This document shows positions 11,330 through 17,304 of a DNA stretch of 21,279 nt, piece after piece. Source of the stretch: a virus; the IMG/VR virus record IMGVR_UViG_3300010373_000144, positions 1 through 21,279 of that record; one strand, 5' to 3'. Made by a program: the position numbers and the translations under genes. The notes under the pieces are model-generated. The model saw only the letters and a list, made by a program, of their open reading frames with translations, had not been told where the DNA came from and did not search any database. Every line of letters begins with the position of its first letter. Position 1 is the stretch's first letter.

Positions 11330-12726
11330 GATTCTTGTCCGTTTGTTCAGGCATCGAAGCGGCCAGCGTGGCATTTACGCCTCTCGGTTGGAAAGCCGTC
11401 GCCTTCTCTGAAATCGAGCCCTTCCCGTGCGCGCTGCTGGCGCACCATTACCCAGACACGCCCAACTGGGGCGACATGACCAAATTCAAGGACTGGACCG
11501 ATGAACCAATTGACCTTCTTTGCGGAGGAACTCCCTGCCAATCCTTCAGTGTCGCGGGACTCAGAAAAGGACTGGCTGACCCGCGTGGCAACCTCATGCT
11601 TACCTTTGGTGCCATTGCTGCAAAGTATCGGCCCCAATGGCTGGTTTGGGAGAACGTCCCCGGCGTTCTGTCATCAAACGGAGGAAGGGACTTTGGCGCC
11701 TTCCTCGGGATGCTGGGCCAACTCGGGTATGGGTTCGCCTACCGCGTTCTCGACGCTCAGCACTTTGGAGTTCCCCAGCGACGCCGCCGTGTGTTCGTTG
11801 TCGGATGTCTTGGAGACTGGCGCAGTGCCGCAGCGGTACTTTTTGAGCGCCACAGCCTGTCGGGGCATCCTGCGCCGCGCCGACAAGCGGGGCAAAGGCC
11901 TACCGGCACCCTTAGCGCTCGCACTGAGGGCGGTGGCGGACTCGGAACCGACTTTGAATGCAGCGGCGGAGTAGTTCAAGTTAGCCCAACATTGCGCGCG
12001 GGCGGCAACAAGACCGGCGGCGACCGGCCACCAGGCACGGATGTTGATACCTGCGAAACCTTGATTCCTGTGCGAACTTTATGCGCCGCCACGGGTCAAG
12101 CCGGTGCCGAAATCGGTGCCGACATGGCGCCGACGCTGAACTGCAACCACGAAGCGCCGTACATCGCGCACAGCCTGCGCGGAGAAGGCTTCGACGCCAG
12201 CGAGGATGGCACGGGGCGCGGCACGCCGCTGGTGTCGGTCACAGTGCCAACACTGGTCAGTAATGGCGATGCTCACAGTGGGTTTCGTGACAAGCACGGA
12301 CTGATTGCCTTCGACACGACGCAGATCACCAGTGCGGCTAACTACAGCAGCCCCAAAGCGGGCGACCCCTGCCACCCGCTGGCGGCGCTGGCGCATGTTC
12401 CGGCAATTGCATCCATCGTCGCGCAGACGCTTACAGCCAACGGAGGCCAGGGTGGCAGACAAGACAAACAACCTATGACGGTCGTTGGTCAACAGGTGCG
12501 CCGCCTGACGCCAGAAGAATGCGAGGCGCTTCAAGGATTCCCGCGCGGGTATACCGCCATCCCGCACCGTGGCAAACCAGCCGCAGACGGACCCCGTTAC
12601 AAGGCGCTCGGCAATAGCTGGGCGGCTCCTTGCGCGGCGTGGATTGGCAAACGAATTCAAGCTGTAGCCCTTATCGGGTCTACGCAAGAAGCTATTGAAA
12701 ACGCAGCGGAAGAGGTGGCCGTATGA
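11326..12726 (+). CDS. dcm: C5-cytosine DNA methyltransferase (Dcm-like)
   Basis: This 466-residue protein (PF00145) starts at a GTG at 11326 that overlaps the upstream TGA; GGAGGG lies upstream. Motif I is FLSVCSGIEAASVAF at residues 3-17. The catalytic loop is GGTPCQSFSVAG with C71, the ENV motif is at 109-111, QRRRR at 151-155, and the GNS of motif X at 429-431. Between 156 and 428 lies a long target-recognition part with Gly-rich repeats typical of phage Dcm enzymes (ending near LTPEECEALQGFPRGYTAIP). It methylates cytosine C5 in a specific site, presumably to evade restriction together with Dam. The target site cannot be read from the sequence. A second open frame overlaps residues 59-216. 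Confidence 0.95.
   Translation: MRFLSVCSGIEAASVAFTPLGWKAVAFSEIEPFPCALLAHHYPDTPNWGDMTKFKDWTDEPIDLLCGGTPCQSFSVAGLRKGLADPRGNLMLTFGAIAAKYRPQWLVWENVPGVLSSNGGRDFGAFLGMLGQLGYGFAYRVLDAQHFGVPQRRRRVFVVGCLGDWRSAAAVLFERHSLSGHPAPRRQAGQRPTGTLSARTEGGGGLGTDFECSGGVVQVSPTLRAGGNKTGGDRPPGTDVDTCETLIPVRTLCAATGQAGAEIGADMAPTLNCNHEAPYIAHSLRGEGFDASEDGTGRGTPLVSVTVPTLVSNGDAHSGFRDKHGLIAFDTTQITSAANYSSPKAGDPCHPLAALAHVPAIASIVAQTLTANGGQGGRQDKQPMTVVGQQVRRLTPEECEALQGFPRGYTAIPHRGKPAADGPRYKALGNSWAAPCAAWIGKRIQAVALIGSTQEAIENAAEEVAV
11501..11974 (+). CDS. Possible overlapping gene in second frame of dcm
   Basis: A 157-codon frame, shifted +1 relative to dcm, opens at ATG 11501 with AAGGA about 9 nt upstream and closes with TAG at 11974. 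It reads MNQLTFFAEELPANPSVSRD, then VATSCLPLVPLLQSIGPNGW, then VCSLSDVLETGAVPQRYFLS and ILRRADKRGKGLPAPLALAL. From memory, proteins with this exact style (FF-E-LPA-PS, GPNGWFGRTSPA, the SLSD-LETG-PQRYFLS-A-GILRRA-KRGK-LP ending) are annotated in many phages, so the frame looks like a known protein pattern and not a random shadow. It could be a real dual-coded protein, or an annotated artefact that recurs because dcm itself is conserved. Function unknown. Confidence 0.4.
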   Translation: MNQLTFFAEELPANPSVSRDSEKDWLTRVATSCLPLVPLLQSIGPNGWFGRTSPAFCHQTEEGTLAPSSGCWANSGMGSPTAFSTLSTLEFPSDAAVCSLSDVLETGAVPQRYFLSATACRGILRRADKRGKGLPAPLALALRAVADSEPTLNAAAE

Positions 12727-12977
12727 CCTGCACCGACTGCACCGCAACCCGAGAGGCGCCCGCCTGGCCGATGCACAACCCGGCCTGCATCTATTGCGGC
12801 GGCCGCCTGATTCAGAAGATCGGCACGTACCAGATCCCGCAAAGCGAGGCCACCACACGCCGGCGTGCCGTGCTGGCGGATTGGGTAGCTGCCGGGCACG
12901 ACGAAAAGCAGATTCGGGCGCTGTGCAAAGGCCCTCTGGCCGTGGAACCAATCGAGAAAGCGAAGGTGGAAGTGTGA
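12723..12977 (+). CDS. Zinc-ribbon-like hypothetical protein
   Basis: This 84-residue protein is coupled to dcm by ATGA. Two Cys pairs, CTDC at residues 3-6 and CIYC at about 22-25 (HNPACIYCGGRLIQKIG), form a plausible zinc ribbon. The rest is helical (EATTRRRAVLADWVAAGHDE). Short proteins with the HNP-CIYCG motif are frequent in phage middle regions. Role unknown; nucleic-acid or protein binding is the usual guess for such a motif. Confidence 0.75.
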   Translation: MTCTDCTATREAPAWPMHNPACIYCGGRLIQKIGTYQIPQSEATTRRRAVLADWVAAGHDEKQIRALCKGPLAVEPIEKAKVEV

Positions 12978-13120
12978 AGTTCATCCGCAAAACGCTCGCC
13001 GGCATCGGCAGCGCCATCATTTGGGTGCTCGACATGATCGCCACTGTACTGGTGGGCATCCTGTTTTTCATTACGTTTGTCGGCGTGCAGGTGGCATCTT
13101 GGACGGGGAGTAAGTCGTGA
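12974..13120 (+). CDS. Small single-pass membrane protein
   Basis: A GTG at 12974 overlaps the previous TGA, with AAGGTGGA just upstream, and the frame ends at 13120 overlapping the next GTG. The 48-residue product starts MKFIRKTLAGIGSAIIWV and continues as a hydrophobic stretch (VLDMIATVLVGILFFITFVG). It predicts one long or two short membrane segments after a positive N-terminus. No family is recognised. It is clearly part of the coupled chain. Confidence 0.75.
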   Translation: MKFIRKTLAGIGSAIIWVLDMIATVLVGILFFITFVGVQVASWTGSKS

Positions 13121-13449
13121 GCAAGTACGGCGCAGTCAAAACAACCGTGGACGGCATCGTTTTCGACTCGAAAGCCGAGGCGCGCAGGTACGGCGAGCTG
13201 CTGATTCTGGAGCGGGCCGGGTATATCGCCGGCCTGCACCGTCAGCCCGTCTATGTGCTCGCGCCGGCAGTAGTAATCGGCGGCCGCAGGAAGCCAGCGC
13301 TTCGCTACAAGCCCGATTTTTGCTATGTTGATGCAAAGACTGGCGCGACGGTGCTGGAGGATGTGAAGGGCGTCATCACCCCACTGTTTCGCGTGAAACA
13401 GCACCTTATGGCGACCGTGCACGGTATTGAAGTGGTGGTGGTCGCATGA
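13117..13449 (+). CDS. DUF1064 protein, PD-(D/E)xK nuclease-like
   Basis: This 110-residue protein begins at a GTG coupled to the upstream stop. It matches DUF1064 (PF06356): GIVFDSKAEARRYGEL with E21, RYKPDFCYVD with D67, and VLEDVKG with D82-x-K84. That E...D...(D/E)xK order is the catalytic pattern of the PD-(D/E)xK superfamily, and DUF1064 proteins are often placed near phage recombination genes as possible Holliday-junction or flap nucleases. Here it lies before the Nin-like genes, which fits a DNA recombination or repair role. Activity is inferred. Confidence 0.85.
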   Translation: MSKYGAVKTTVDGIVFDSKAEARRYGELLILERAGYIAGLHRQPVYVLAPAVVIGGRRKPALRYKPDFCYVDAKTGATVLEDVKGVITPLFRVKQHLMATVHGIEVVVVA

Positions 13450-13742
13450 AGACATACGTTGCGGGGCCGATGAGTGGCTTGCCAGATTTCAATTTTCCAG
13501 CCTTCCACGCCGAAGCCGCTCGTTTGCGCGCCTGCGGCGATACGGTCCTGAATCCTGCTGAAAACGCCGAGCCGCCCTGCAAGTCATGGGAGGGTTACAT
13601 GCGCATGGCGATTGCACAGGTGGTTCAGTGCGATGCGGTTTTCATGCTGTCTGGCTGGGAGGATTCCCGCGGCGCGCGGCTTGAACACCGGATCGCGAAA
13701 GAACTGGGGCTGACGATTGCTTATCAGCGGGCGCCGGTATGA
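13446..13742 (+). CDS. DUF4406 protein, nucleoside deoxyribosyltransferase-like
   Basis: This 98-residue protein (MKTYVAGPMSGLPDFNFPAF through IAKELGLTIAYQRAPV) matches DUF4406 (PF14359). The hallmark is the N-terminal strand with VAGPMSG, the NFPAFHAEAARLRA helix, DAVFMLSGWEDSRGARLEHR, and E near the second helix. The family shares the fold of nucleoside 2-deoxyribosyltransferases, which cleave or exchange bases on deoxynucleosides. In phages it may act in nucleotide salvage or modification, but the reaction is not proven. ATGA coupling on both sides. Confidence 0.88.
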   Translation: MKTYVAGPMSGLPDFNFPAFHAEAARLRACGDTVLNPAENAEPPCKSWEGYMRMAIAQVVQCDAVFMLSGWEDSRGARLEHRIAKELGLTIAYQRAPV

Positions 13743-14155
13743 GCGAACGCCTCACATTCGCCCTTTGGAATGCACAGCAGGGTTTTGAGCAACTCAACAA
13801 GGCGTGGCACCACGCGAAGGCGCACCTGATCGCGGGCCGGCGCATGACGCTGGAGCTGCGCGAGGAAAAGCGCAGCAATGCGCAAAACCGGCGTCTGTGG
13901 GCGATGCTGGCAGACATCAGCCAGCAAGTGGACTGGTACGGCAAGAAGCTCGCGCCAGAGGATTGGAAGCACGTTTTTACCGCGAGCCTGAAGAAACTTG
14001 ATGTCGTTCCCAATCTTGACGGAACAGGGTTTGTCGCGCTCGGCATGCATACCAGCCGCATGACCAAAGCGGAAATGAGCGATATGCAAACGCTCATGGA
14101 AGCCTTCGGCGCAGAGAAGGGCGTGCAGTTTCGCGCGGCTGAGGAGTGCGCATGA
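13739..14155 (+). CDS. ninB: NinB-family recombination protein
   Basis: This 138-residue protein matches lambda NinB (Orf, PF05772) in length and signature: NEQ-type N-terminus, a basic strand-helix (GRRMTLELREEKRSNAQNRR, LWAMLADIS), DWYGKKLAPEDWKHVFTASL and GMHTSRMTKAEMSDMQTLME. Lambda Orf binds single-stranded DNA and SSB and replaces host RecFOR during Red recombination. The ERF gene in the left arm is the likely partner here. Start and stop are both coupled to neighbours. Confidence 0.92.
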   Translation: MSERLTFALWNAQQGFEQLNKAWHHAKAHLIAGRRMTLELREEKRSNAQNRRLWAMLADISQQVDWYGKKLAPEDWKHVFTASLKKLDVVPNLDGTGFVALGMHTSRMTKAEMSDMQTLMEAFGAEKGVQFRAAEECA

Positions 14156-14436
14156 GCACCATCGCCGAAAAGCAGTGGATGGGCCGCGTTGCCGCTTTGG
14201 GGTGCTACCTGTGCCAACACCTCGGCTACGGCGCCACGCCGGCCCAGGTTCACCACTTACGCGAGGGACAAGGCATGTCGCAGCGTGCCAGTAACTGGCT
14301 GGTGGCGCCGCTCTGCGACAAGCACCACGCGAACAGCAGCCCGGACGGTATCCACGGCCAGCGCCGCGCGTGGAAGTTGGCCCACGTTGATGAAATGGAC
14401 GCCCTGGCATGGGTGATCGAAAGGCTCTCAAAGTGA
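14152..14436 (+). CDS. Ref-like HNH nuclease
   Basis: This 94-residue protein starts at 14152 (MSTIAEKQWMGRVAALGCYL), where ATG overlaps the NinB stop. It has C18-x-x-C21, H34-H35, and LCDKHH at 54-59, with GIHG further on. This matches the Ref family (recombination enhancement function, RecA-dependent nuclease domain, PF16786), first described in phage P1. P1 Ref cuts DNA within RecA-made D-loops. The gene order NinB-Ref resembles the nin region of lambda, where NinG takes this place. A role in processing recombination intermediates is likely. Confidence 0.85.
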   Translation: MSTIAEKQWMGRVAALGCYLCQHLGYGATPAQVHHLREGQGMSQRASNWLVAPLCDKHHANSSPDGIHGQRRAWKLAHVDEMDALAWVIERLSK

Positions 14437-14672
14437 AAGACAGCGCAACAATCTGGAAGCACGTCCTGCATGAAGGCATCTGCGCGACCGATGAAGTCGC
14501 CAGGGCCCTATGCATGCCGCAACCCATGGTCATGAAATCCCTGAACCAGCTTGCTAAATACGGCAGCCTCAAGCGCTACGAGCGCGAGGAAGGCAGTGAT
14601 TTCATGCGCTACGGCGTGACCAAGGAATGCAAGGTGCCGCAGGGTGTGACGGTGCGGGAGGTGCTCGAATGA
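14433..14672 (+). CDS. Winged-helix-like hypothetical protein
   Basis: I chose the GTG at 14433, which overlaps the Ref stop (GTGA) and has AAAGG upstream; an ATG at 14409 in frame would overlap Ref by 28 nt. The 79 residues (MKDSATIWKHVLHEGICATD, then EVARALCMPQPMVMKSLNQL) form a helix-turn-helix followed by a wing-like strand pair (GSLKRYEREEGSDFMRYGVT). DNA binding is likely; the target is unknown. It is followed by a second protein of similar plan, so the pair may work together. Confidence 0.72.
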   Translation: MKDSATIWKHVLHEGICATDEVARALCMPQPMVMKSLNQLAKYGSLKRYEREEGSDFMRYGVTKECKVPQGVTVREVLE

Positions 14673-15022
14673 CCAAACCCACAGGCAAACCCAAGGGTCG
14701 CCCCATCGGCGAGAAAACGAAATCGGTATGCGCGGCGCTGGATGGCCGTCCGGGGACCGCGCGCCAGGTCAAGGATCGCGCCGGCCTGACCAGCAAGGAA
14801 GCCCAAAAGGTGCTCGCCCAGGGTGCCGTCATGGGCCTCTTCGAGCGCGATAAAAGTCACTCGCCACAGGTCTGGTCGGTGATCGAGGACTGGCGCGAGG
14901 CCATTGGGCAGCGCAAGCTCGCCCCGGTGCCGCGCTATGAGGGGCCGCGTCAGACGCCATTTACGGGCGACCGGCTGGCGCTGCAGCGGGTATGGGGCTC
15001 TGTGGTCGGTCAATCTTTATAA
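14669..15022 (+). CDS. Hypothetical DNA-binding protein (AT-hook-like start, wHTH)
   Basis: This 117-residue protein is coupled by ATGA. The N-terminus (MTKPTGKPKGRPIGEKTKSV) contains KPKGRP, an AT-hook-like segment. Residues 20-65 (VCAALDGRPGTARQVKDRAG, then LTSKEAQKVLAQGAVMGLFE) form a helix-turn-helix with a wing. A basic, proline-rich tail follows. It ends 12 bp before the putative late regulator. A transcription role is plausible; no family is recognised. Confidence 0.72.
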   Translation: MTKPTGKPKGRPIGEKTKSVCAALDGRPGTARQVKDRAGLTSKEAQKVLAQGAVMGLFERDKSHSPQVWSVIEDWREAIGQRKLAPVPRYEGPRQTPFTGDRLALQRVWGSVVGQSL

Positions 15023-15034
15023 AAAGGGGAATGC

Positions 15035-15415
15035 ATGGTGCGCGACGAAACCGACAATCTGCTGGATGACCTGATTTCATCGTGGTATCGCTGGGCCAAA
15101 GACTGGACTGGCGTGGCTCAGCACGGCGCCTGCGCGATGTTTGCAGGCGTCAAGAACTCGCGCCAGTGGGACAGCGAAAACGACGTTGTCGATAGCACAT
15201 TGCACAACGAGACCATGAAAGCAGTCGATTTCCATTTATCTGAGCTGCCCCCGGTGTATCGAACCGCGATCCAGCTGCAGGCGCGTAATTTGGCCTGCGG
15301 CGTGAACGTGTGGACAAGCCCGCGCCTGCCGACTGACCCGTTCGAGCGCACCACGATTTTGATCGAGGCCAGGACGACCCTGCTGCGCCGGCTGATTGGG
15401 GCTGGCGTGTGCTGA
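15035..15415 (+). CDS. Putative late-gene regulator (Q- or ArpU/RinA-like by position)
   Basis: This 126-residue protein starts at 15035 after AAGGGG (about 7 nt). It has an acidic start (MVRDETDNLLDDLISSWYRW), a middle segment (NSRQWDSENDVVDSTLHNET, MKAVDFHLSELPPVYRTAIQ) and a basic helical end (TTILIEARTTLLRRLIGA). The ELPPVYRTAIQLQA-R segment recalls region-4-like helix-turn-helix proteins of the phage late-regulator groups (antitermination Q, ArpU and RinA). The position, last gene of the rightward early operon just before the promoter-terminator-tRNA area, also fits. I cannot place it in one of these families with certainty. Confidence 0.6.
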   Translation: MVRDETDNLLDDLISSWYRWAKDWTGVAQHGACAMFAGVKNSRQWDSENDVVDSTLHNETMKAVDFHLSELPPVYRTAIQLQARNLACGVNVWTSPRLPTDPFERTTILIEARTTLLRRLIGAGVC

Positions 15416-15419
15416 ATAG

Positions 15420-15448
15420 TTGATTACTGTAAGAATTCACAGTAAAAT
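15420..15448 (+). promoter_or_regulatory. Promoter with LexA box in its spacer
   Basis: TTGATT (15420-15425), a 17-bp spacer and TAAAAT (15443-15448) form a plausible sigma70 promoter, predicted to start near 15455. The whole spacer is a palindrome that matches the SOS operator, so LexA should repress it. It lies 5 bp past the putative late regulator and drives the HNH-like gene at 15518. Confidence 0.75.
15425..15444. promoter_or_regulatory. LexA (SOS) box
   Basis: TACTGTAAGAATTCACAGTA fits the LexA consensus of beta- and gammaproteobacteria (taCTGT-N8-ACAGta) at every conserved position. The palindrome extends to TTACTGT...ACAGTAA at 15424-15445. It fills the spacer of the promoter above, the usual place for a repressing LexA site. 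Confidence 0.82.
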
Positions 15449-15517
15449 ATGCGCAGCGTTCACAGCTTGCAGGCCGTGAACGCCACTTCCCAAACCATCG
15501 TCAAAGGAACGAGCGGC

Positions 15518-15913
15518 ATGAGCACTTCTGATTCTACACATCAAAACTCAGTTAAATCTATTTCTTCATATAGGAAATATCAGTCTCACAGGAGTAACGC
15601 GAAACGACGCGGCATTGAATTCGACTTGACATACGACGAATGGCTGGAAATTTGGGGCCAGAAATTAGAAGATCGAGGCCGACTGTCCGGGCAATACGGC
15701 ATGCTGAGAACACGCGACGAAGGCGGTTATACGGTGGGAAACGTCAGAATTGGGACACCCAAGGAAAACCAGCAGGAAGCAGCCGTGGCCAAGAAAGTAA
15801 AAAGCGCCCAGACCAGGAAACCATTTGCGGATTTCTGTCCAAGGCCACCAACTGAGACCGCATGGATGTGGCGAAAGAATGTTTTTGCGGAATATTCTGA
15901 AGATGAGGAATAA
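15518..15913 (+). CDS. HNH-like endonuclease-family moron gene under LexA-box promoter
   Basis: This 131-residue protein starts at 15518 (MSTSDSTHQNSVKSISSYRK), with AAAGGAA about 9 nt upstream; an ATG at 15449 touches the -10 and lies upstream of the predicted transcript start, so it is excluded. The core (YRKYQSHRSNAKRRGIEFDL, TYDEWLEIWGQ, then GGYTVGNVRIGTPKENQQEA) matches a phage family of HNH-like nucleases whose signature is an AKRRGI-F-LT-EEW segment followed by Y-VGNVRI-T--EN. The first 70 bp are visibly richer in A and T than neighbouring genes, suggesting separate origin. It is uncoupled and has its own SOS-type promoter. Nuclease activity is inferred. Confidence 0.72.
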   Translation: MSTSDSTHQNSVKSISSYRKYQSHRSNAKRRGIEFDLTYDEWLEIWGQKLEDRGRLSGQYGMLRTRDEGGYTVGNVRIGTPKENQQEAAVAKKVKSAQTRKPFADFCPRPPTETAWMWRKNVFAEYSEDEE

Positions 15914-15918
15914 AACGC

Positions 15919-15947
15919 TTGACATTAGGTTGGATATCGTTTCGAAT
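15919..15947 (+). promoter_or_regulatory. Putative pR'-like late promoter
   Basis: TTGACA (6/6) at 15919-15924, a 17-bp spacer, and TCGAAT (4/6) at 15942-15947. A transcript from about 15954 would meet a terminator at 16007-16030, giving an RNA of about 75 nt. The arrangement, directly after a putative late regulator and upstream of packaging genes, resembles lambda pR'-tR'. Confidence 0.5.
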
Positions 15948-16006
15948 ACGTGTGTGGGCGCGAGCGTGGGTGAGTGAATCGCACGTAACTGCCTCCAGAA
16001 TTTCCC

Positions 16007-16030
16007 AAGCCACCCTAGCGGTGGCTTTTT
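16007..16030 (+). terminator. Rho-independent terminator 1
   Basis: AAGCCACC (16007-16014), a 5-nt loop and GGTGGCTT (16020-16027) form a perfect 8-bp stem followed by T. It is strong in the rightward direction and probably ends transcripts of the HNH-like gene or the short pR'-like RNA. Confidence 0.88.
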
Positions 16031-16089
16031 CGTATCCGGCAGCAATGCCGCGTGGCACGGCACAGCGCCATAAGCTGGCCACATTTTCG

Positions 16090-16121
16090 CCTCGCTGAGA
16101 TCATTCCAGTGAGGTCTTTTT
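16090..16121 (+). terminator. Rho-independent terminator 2
   Basis: An 8-bp stem with one G-U pair (16090-16097 with 16107-16114), a 9-nt loop and a TCTTTTT tail lie just 5 bp before the tRNA. Together with terminator 1 it forms a tandem block that late transcripts must pass. Confidence 0.72.
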
Positions 16122-16125
16122 GTTT

Positions 16126-16198
16126 GTGTCGGTAGCTCAACTGGCAGAGCAGCGGCCTCCAAAGCCGCGGGTTGAAGGTGCGACTCCTTCCCGGCCCG
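16126..16198 (+). tRNA. tRNA-Trp (CCA anticodon), slightly degenerate
   Basis: The cloverleaf is readable: acceptor GTGTCGG with CCGGCCC (one mismatch at pair 2-71), TA, D-arm GCTC/GAGC, anticodon stem GCGGC/GCCGC with loop CTCCAAA (anticodon CCA at 16159-16161), a 5-nt variable region, and T-stem GAAGG/CCTTC with loop TGCGACT. The expected second T of the T-loop is G. The 3' CCA is not exactly encoded. It is a phage-carried tRNA or a decaying one, about 260 bp before the late genes. Confidence 0.82.
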
Positions 16199-16460
16199 CC
16201 CATTTCAGTCGCCCCGAAGACGCATCACACGCACACGTCACAACGACCCGAGGTGCTGATCTTCGCGGGCGGCGAATCTCTCGCCACCTCTACCCAGCAG
16301 TTGCCATCCTGCCCGACAGGGCGCGGCACAGGTGTATGTGGCAAAGGCAGCGCTGGCCAGTGCCGTCGTAACGCCAGCAGTCCCAGCACGAGCAAAGGCG
16401 CAATCCGCTGTCTCCCGACCAATTGCGCGCGGGGCTGGGCATCTTTCACCAAGGATCATC
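16199..16460. other. 262-bp stretch without convincing gene
   Basis: Between the tRNA and the ribosome site of the gene at 16461 I see no frame with a good ribosome site or family resemblance on either strand. Frames that cross it begin inside the tRNA or run out of frame into the next gene. It likely holds late leader RNA or unresolved control sequence. Confidence 0.5.
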
Positions 16461-16658
16461 ATGAGCATTGCAGACATCAAGGGCTATATCGAGGGCCACC
16501 TGGCCAGCGCAGGAGACGACTTGAAGCAGAAATTCGCCGAGGTGGTCGCCTTCGTGGAGGGCAAGGAAACCGAGGCTGCGACTGTGGCTGCCGAAGTCGC
16601 CGATCTGACCGCGCGCGGGTACACCGTGACGGCGCCGGCCGACCAACCTGCTGCCTAA
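16461..16658 (+). CDS. Small acidic hypothetical protein, first late ORF
   Basis: This 65-residue protein starts at 16461 (MSIADIKGYIEGHLASAGDD) after AAGGATCATC, a good ribosome site; an upstream in-frame ATG at 16332 lacks one. It is a charged helical protein (LKQKFAEVVAFVEGKETEAA, TVAAEVADLTARGYTVTA) ending in a Pro/Ala tail. Small helical proteins at this position before terS are common in phages, but I cannot name it. Confidence 0.72.
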   Translation: MSIADIKGYIEGHLASAGDDLKQKFAEVVAFVEGKETEAATVAAEVADLTARGYTVTAPADQPAA

Positions 16659-16661
16659 ATC

Positions 16662-16727
16662 ATGAGCCTACTGACGTTTTGGGCGATTCTGCTGGGCGTC
16701 ATGTGGTTGTGCTGGTATGGGGCGTAA
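16662..16727 (+). CDS. 21-residue hydrophobic micro-ORF overlapping terS start
   Basis: From ATG 16662 the 21 codons encode MSLLTFWAILLGVMWLCWYG-A, a single membrane helix. The stop at 16725-16727 overlaps the terS start by 11 nt. It has no clear ribosome site, yet terS also lacks one, so translation of this peptide may serve to deliver ribosomes to terS. Its length means chance is possible. Confidence 0.4.
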   Translation: MSLLTFWAILLGVMWLCWYGA

Positions 16728-17304
16728 GTCCAAGCTGACCGAGAGCCAGTGGGCGGACATTGAAAAGCGGCTGCTCGAAGGCGAGGCATCCAGGGCGCTC
16801 GCCAAAGAGTTTGGCGTCTCTGAGGGGCTTATCCGCAAGCGCAAAGGTACGCGGGTCAAGCAGATAAAAGCCGTTGGGAATCAAATAGTTACGGCAGAGC
16901 TTGCTTATCGGGCGCTCGATTCTGGTACGCGGGAAGGTACGCAGCGGTACGCAGCCAAGCTCCTTGCGATCAGCGATGACATGCTGGACGGCGCAGCCCA
17001 TGCGGCTTCGACGTTCCGACAACTCAGCGCCATCGCGAGCACGGAAATGCAAAAGGTCGATGTCGTGGACCCGCACCTGTCGCTGGACACGCTCAAGAAC
17101 GTTTCCGCTTTGACCTCGATGGCGAACGAGGCCGCCAAGACGCCGATCAACCTGATCGCAGCCAACAAAGAGGCGGTGCGGGATATGGCGCAAGTCGATA
17201 ACCCGGCCGCCAAGACCATCACATGGGACGAGTTTTATGGAAAGCCGCCCAAGTCTAAACAACGGGGTTCTGGAGTCGTTTTGGAGAACACCGGCACGCA
17301 ATAG
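16717..17304 (+). CDS. terS: Terminase small subunit
   Basis: This 195-residue protein starts at 16717 (MGRKSKLTESQWADIEKRLL). Residues 7-45 are a helix-turn-helix (WADIEKRLLEGEASRALAKE, FGVSEGLIRKRK), the DNA-recognition part of phage small terminases. The middle is a helical oligomerisation region. The C-terminus is ITWDEFYGKPPKSKQRGS and would contact the large subunit. The terL start lies 68 nt before the terS end. It selects phage DNA for packaging and starts the late packaging module. The call rests on fold and location beside terL. Confidence 0.85.
   Translation: MGRKSKLTESQWADIEKRLLEGEASRALAKEFGVSEGLIRKRKGTRVKQIKAVGNQIVTAELAYRALDSGTREGTQRYAAKLLAISDDMLDGAAHAASTFRQLSAIASTEMQKVDVVDPHLSLDTLKNVSALTSMANEAAKTPINLIAANKEAVRDMAQVDNPAAKTITWDEFYGKPPKSKQRGSGVVLENTGTQ

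Noticed and set aside
12079-13455. 458-codon open frame on the minus strand
   Set aside because: It lies antisense to dcm, the zinc-ribbon, the membrane and DUF1064 genes, all of which are well supported. It has no domain resemblance and such long antisense frames are common in GC-rich DNA.
16126-16198. tRNA as phage attachment site
   Set aside because: It lies mid-genome between early and late regions with no integrase nearby and no second copy of its 3' end in the window.
16172-16738. 188-codon frame starting within the tRNA
   Set aside because: Its start is in the T-arm region of the tRNA, and the first residues are the usual spurious translation of a tRNA 3' end. It crosses the better-supported gene at 16461 out of frame and has no ribosome site.
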